Origin: Terriglobia bacterium | GTDB taxonomy: Bacteria; Acidobacteriota; Terriglobia; JAIQFV01 | Direction: 5' to 3' | Length of the DNA stretch: 64,000 nucleotides | Assembly: GCA_020073085.1 (NCBI GenBank) | Contig: JAIQFV010000017.1 | Location: 44,346 to 108,345 of the forward strand | Shown here: positions 63,880 to 64,000 of the stretch, piece after piece | How positions within the stretch are numbered: position 1 is the first letter of the stretch | How the letters are laid out: every line of letters begins with the position of its first letter | The notes under the pieces: model-generated | The model's database searches: none | Told to the model about the DNA's origin: nothing | Seen by the model: the letters and a program-made list of their open reading frames with translations, nothing else | Position numbers and translations under genes: made by a program

Positions 63880-64000
63880 CTTTTTAAAATGAAAGGGGTT
63901 GAGCCATCACGTATGATGGATTCGCAGTCCGGAAGATTGCAAATTCACATTCGGAGGCTCAACCGTGAACACATTTTGCAGCATTTTCAGTCAACTTCTC
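63856..64000 (+). mobile_element. IS4-like insertion sequence, left end (runs off window)
   Basis: From about 63856 the sequence no longer fits the gene before it. CACTCTTGTCCAAATTAGC is a plausible terminal inverted repeat, followed by a leader and, at 63965, a GTG start of a transposase with an SD. The right end and target-site duplication are outside the window, so the boundary is approximate. Confidence 0.5.
63965..64000 (+). CDS. IS4 family transposase, N-terminal fragment at the window edge
   Basis: GTG 63965 has GGAGG (63953-63957) 7 bases upstream and encodes MNTFCSIFSQLL before the window ends. N-termini of the DUF4372/IS4-type transposases read M-x-x-x-x-x-(I/V)-F-x-Q-L-L, which matches. 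The rest, including the DDE catalytic triad, is not available, so the family is a short-motif guess. Confidence 0.5.
   Translation, partial: MNTFCSIFSQLL

Overview
The window looks like a chromosomal segment of a Gram-negative (diderm), GC-moderate bacterium. The gene content suggests Acidobacteriota or a close relative. Supporting signs are an LPS/outer-membrane block (BamA, Skp, FabZ, LpxA, LpxI, LolCD), long TPR scaffold proteins, many secreted orphan proteins, a TonB-like protein with a Pro-rich linker, and the joint presence of MiaA-Hfq-HflX, ClpC and a SpoIID/SPOR protein. This placement is inference; no 16S gene is present.

Layout. 1-11530 (minus): an MprF-like lysyltransferase cut by the window edge, an ECF sigma remnant, a GNAT enzyme, a YmdB-type phosphodiesterase, a 6S RNA, zapA, a small coiled-coil gene, then pheT-pheS-rplT-rpmI-infC-thrS, the classical translation cluster read right to left. 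infC has an AUU start. 11997-22549 (plus): a VanZ-like gene, then ffh-rpsP-khpA-rimM-trmD-rplS with its own promoter and a terminator-like hairpin, rnhB, a 911-aa TPR protein with a clear promoter, a small membrane protein, thiE and a Crp/Fnr regulator. 22550-23067 is a non-coding stretch with palindromes and DnaA-box-like words. 23068-52175 (minus): TPR-SLH protein, hflX-hfq-miaA, secreted orphans and SpoIID/SPOR, a TonB-like protein, a Gfo/Idh/MocA-lpxI-lpxA-fabZ-skp-bamA envelope cluster (no lpxD), clpC, lolD-lolC, lysS, nusB, ribH, a crotonase/3-hydroxyacyl-CoA dehydrogenase/thiolase set, and a TPR-GAF-degenerate GGDEF protein. 52352-54726 (plus): lepA with its promoter and a frameshifted GxxExxY gene. 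54762-59200 (minus): RND pump and adaptor. 59776-64000: small secreted proteins, tRNA-Val, an exported dipeptide epimerase, a MITE-like inverted repeat, and a secreted-protein gene apparently cut by an IS4-like element that runs off the right edge.

How it works together. Most of the window is housekeeping: translation factors and aminoacyl-tRNA synthetases, SRP targeting, rRNA/tRNA modification, and outer-membrane biogenesis. Accessory features are concentrated at the ends and in intergenic islands: three low-complexity repeat islands, decayed genes, and the IS element. I found no CRISPR array, phage module or convincing novel defence system. The best leads are non-canonical: the AUU start of infC, a 6S RNA placed between zapA and ymdB, a PheT lacking its tRNA-binding OB domain, two related TPR scaffolds one of which ends in a dead GGDEF domain, a hidden 39-aa membrane protein overlapping spoIID, and a palindrome cluster beside the Crp/Fnr gene.
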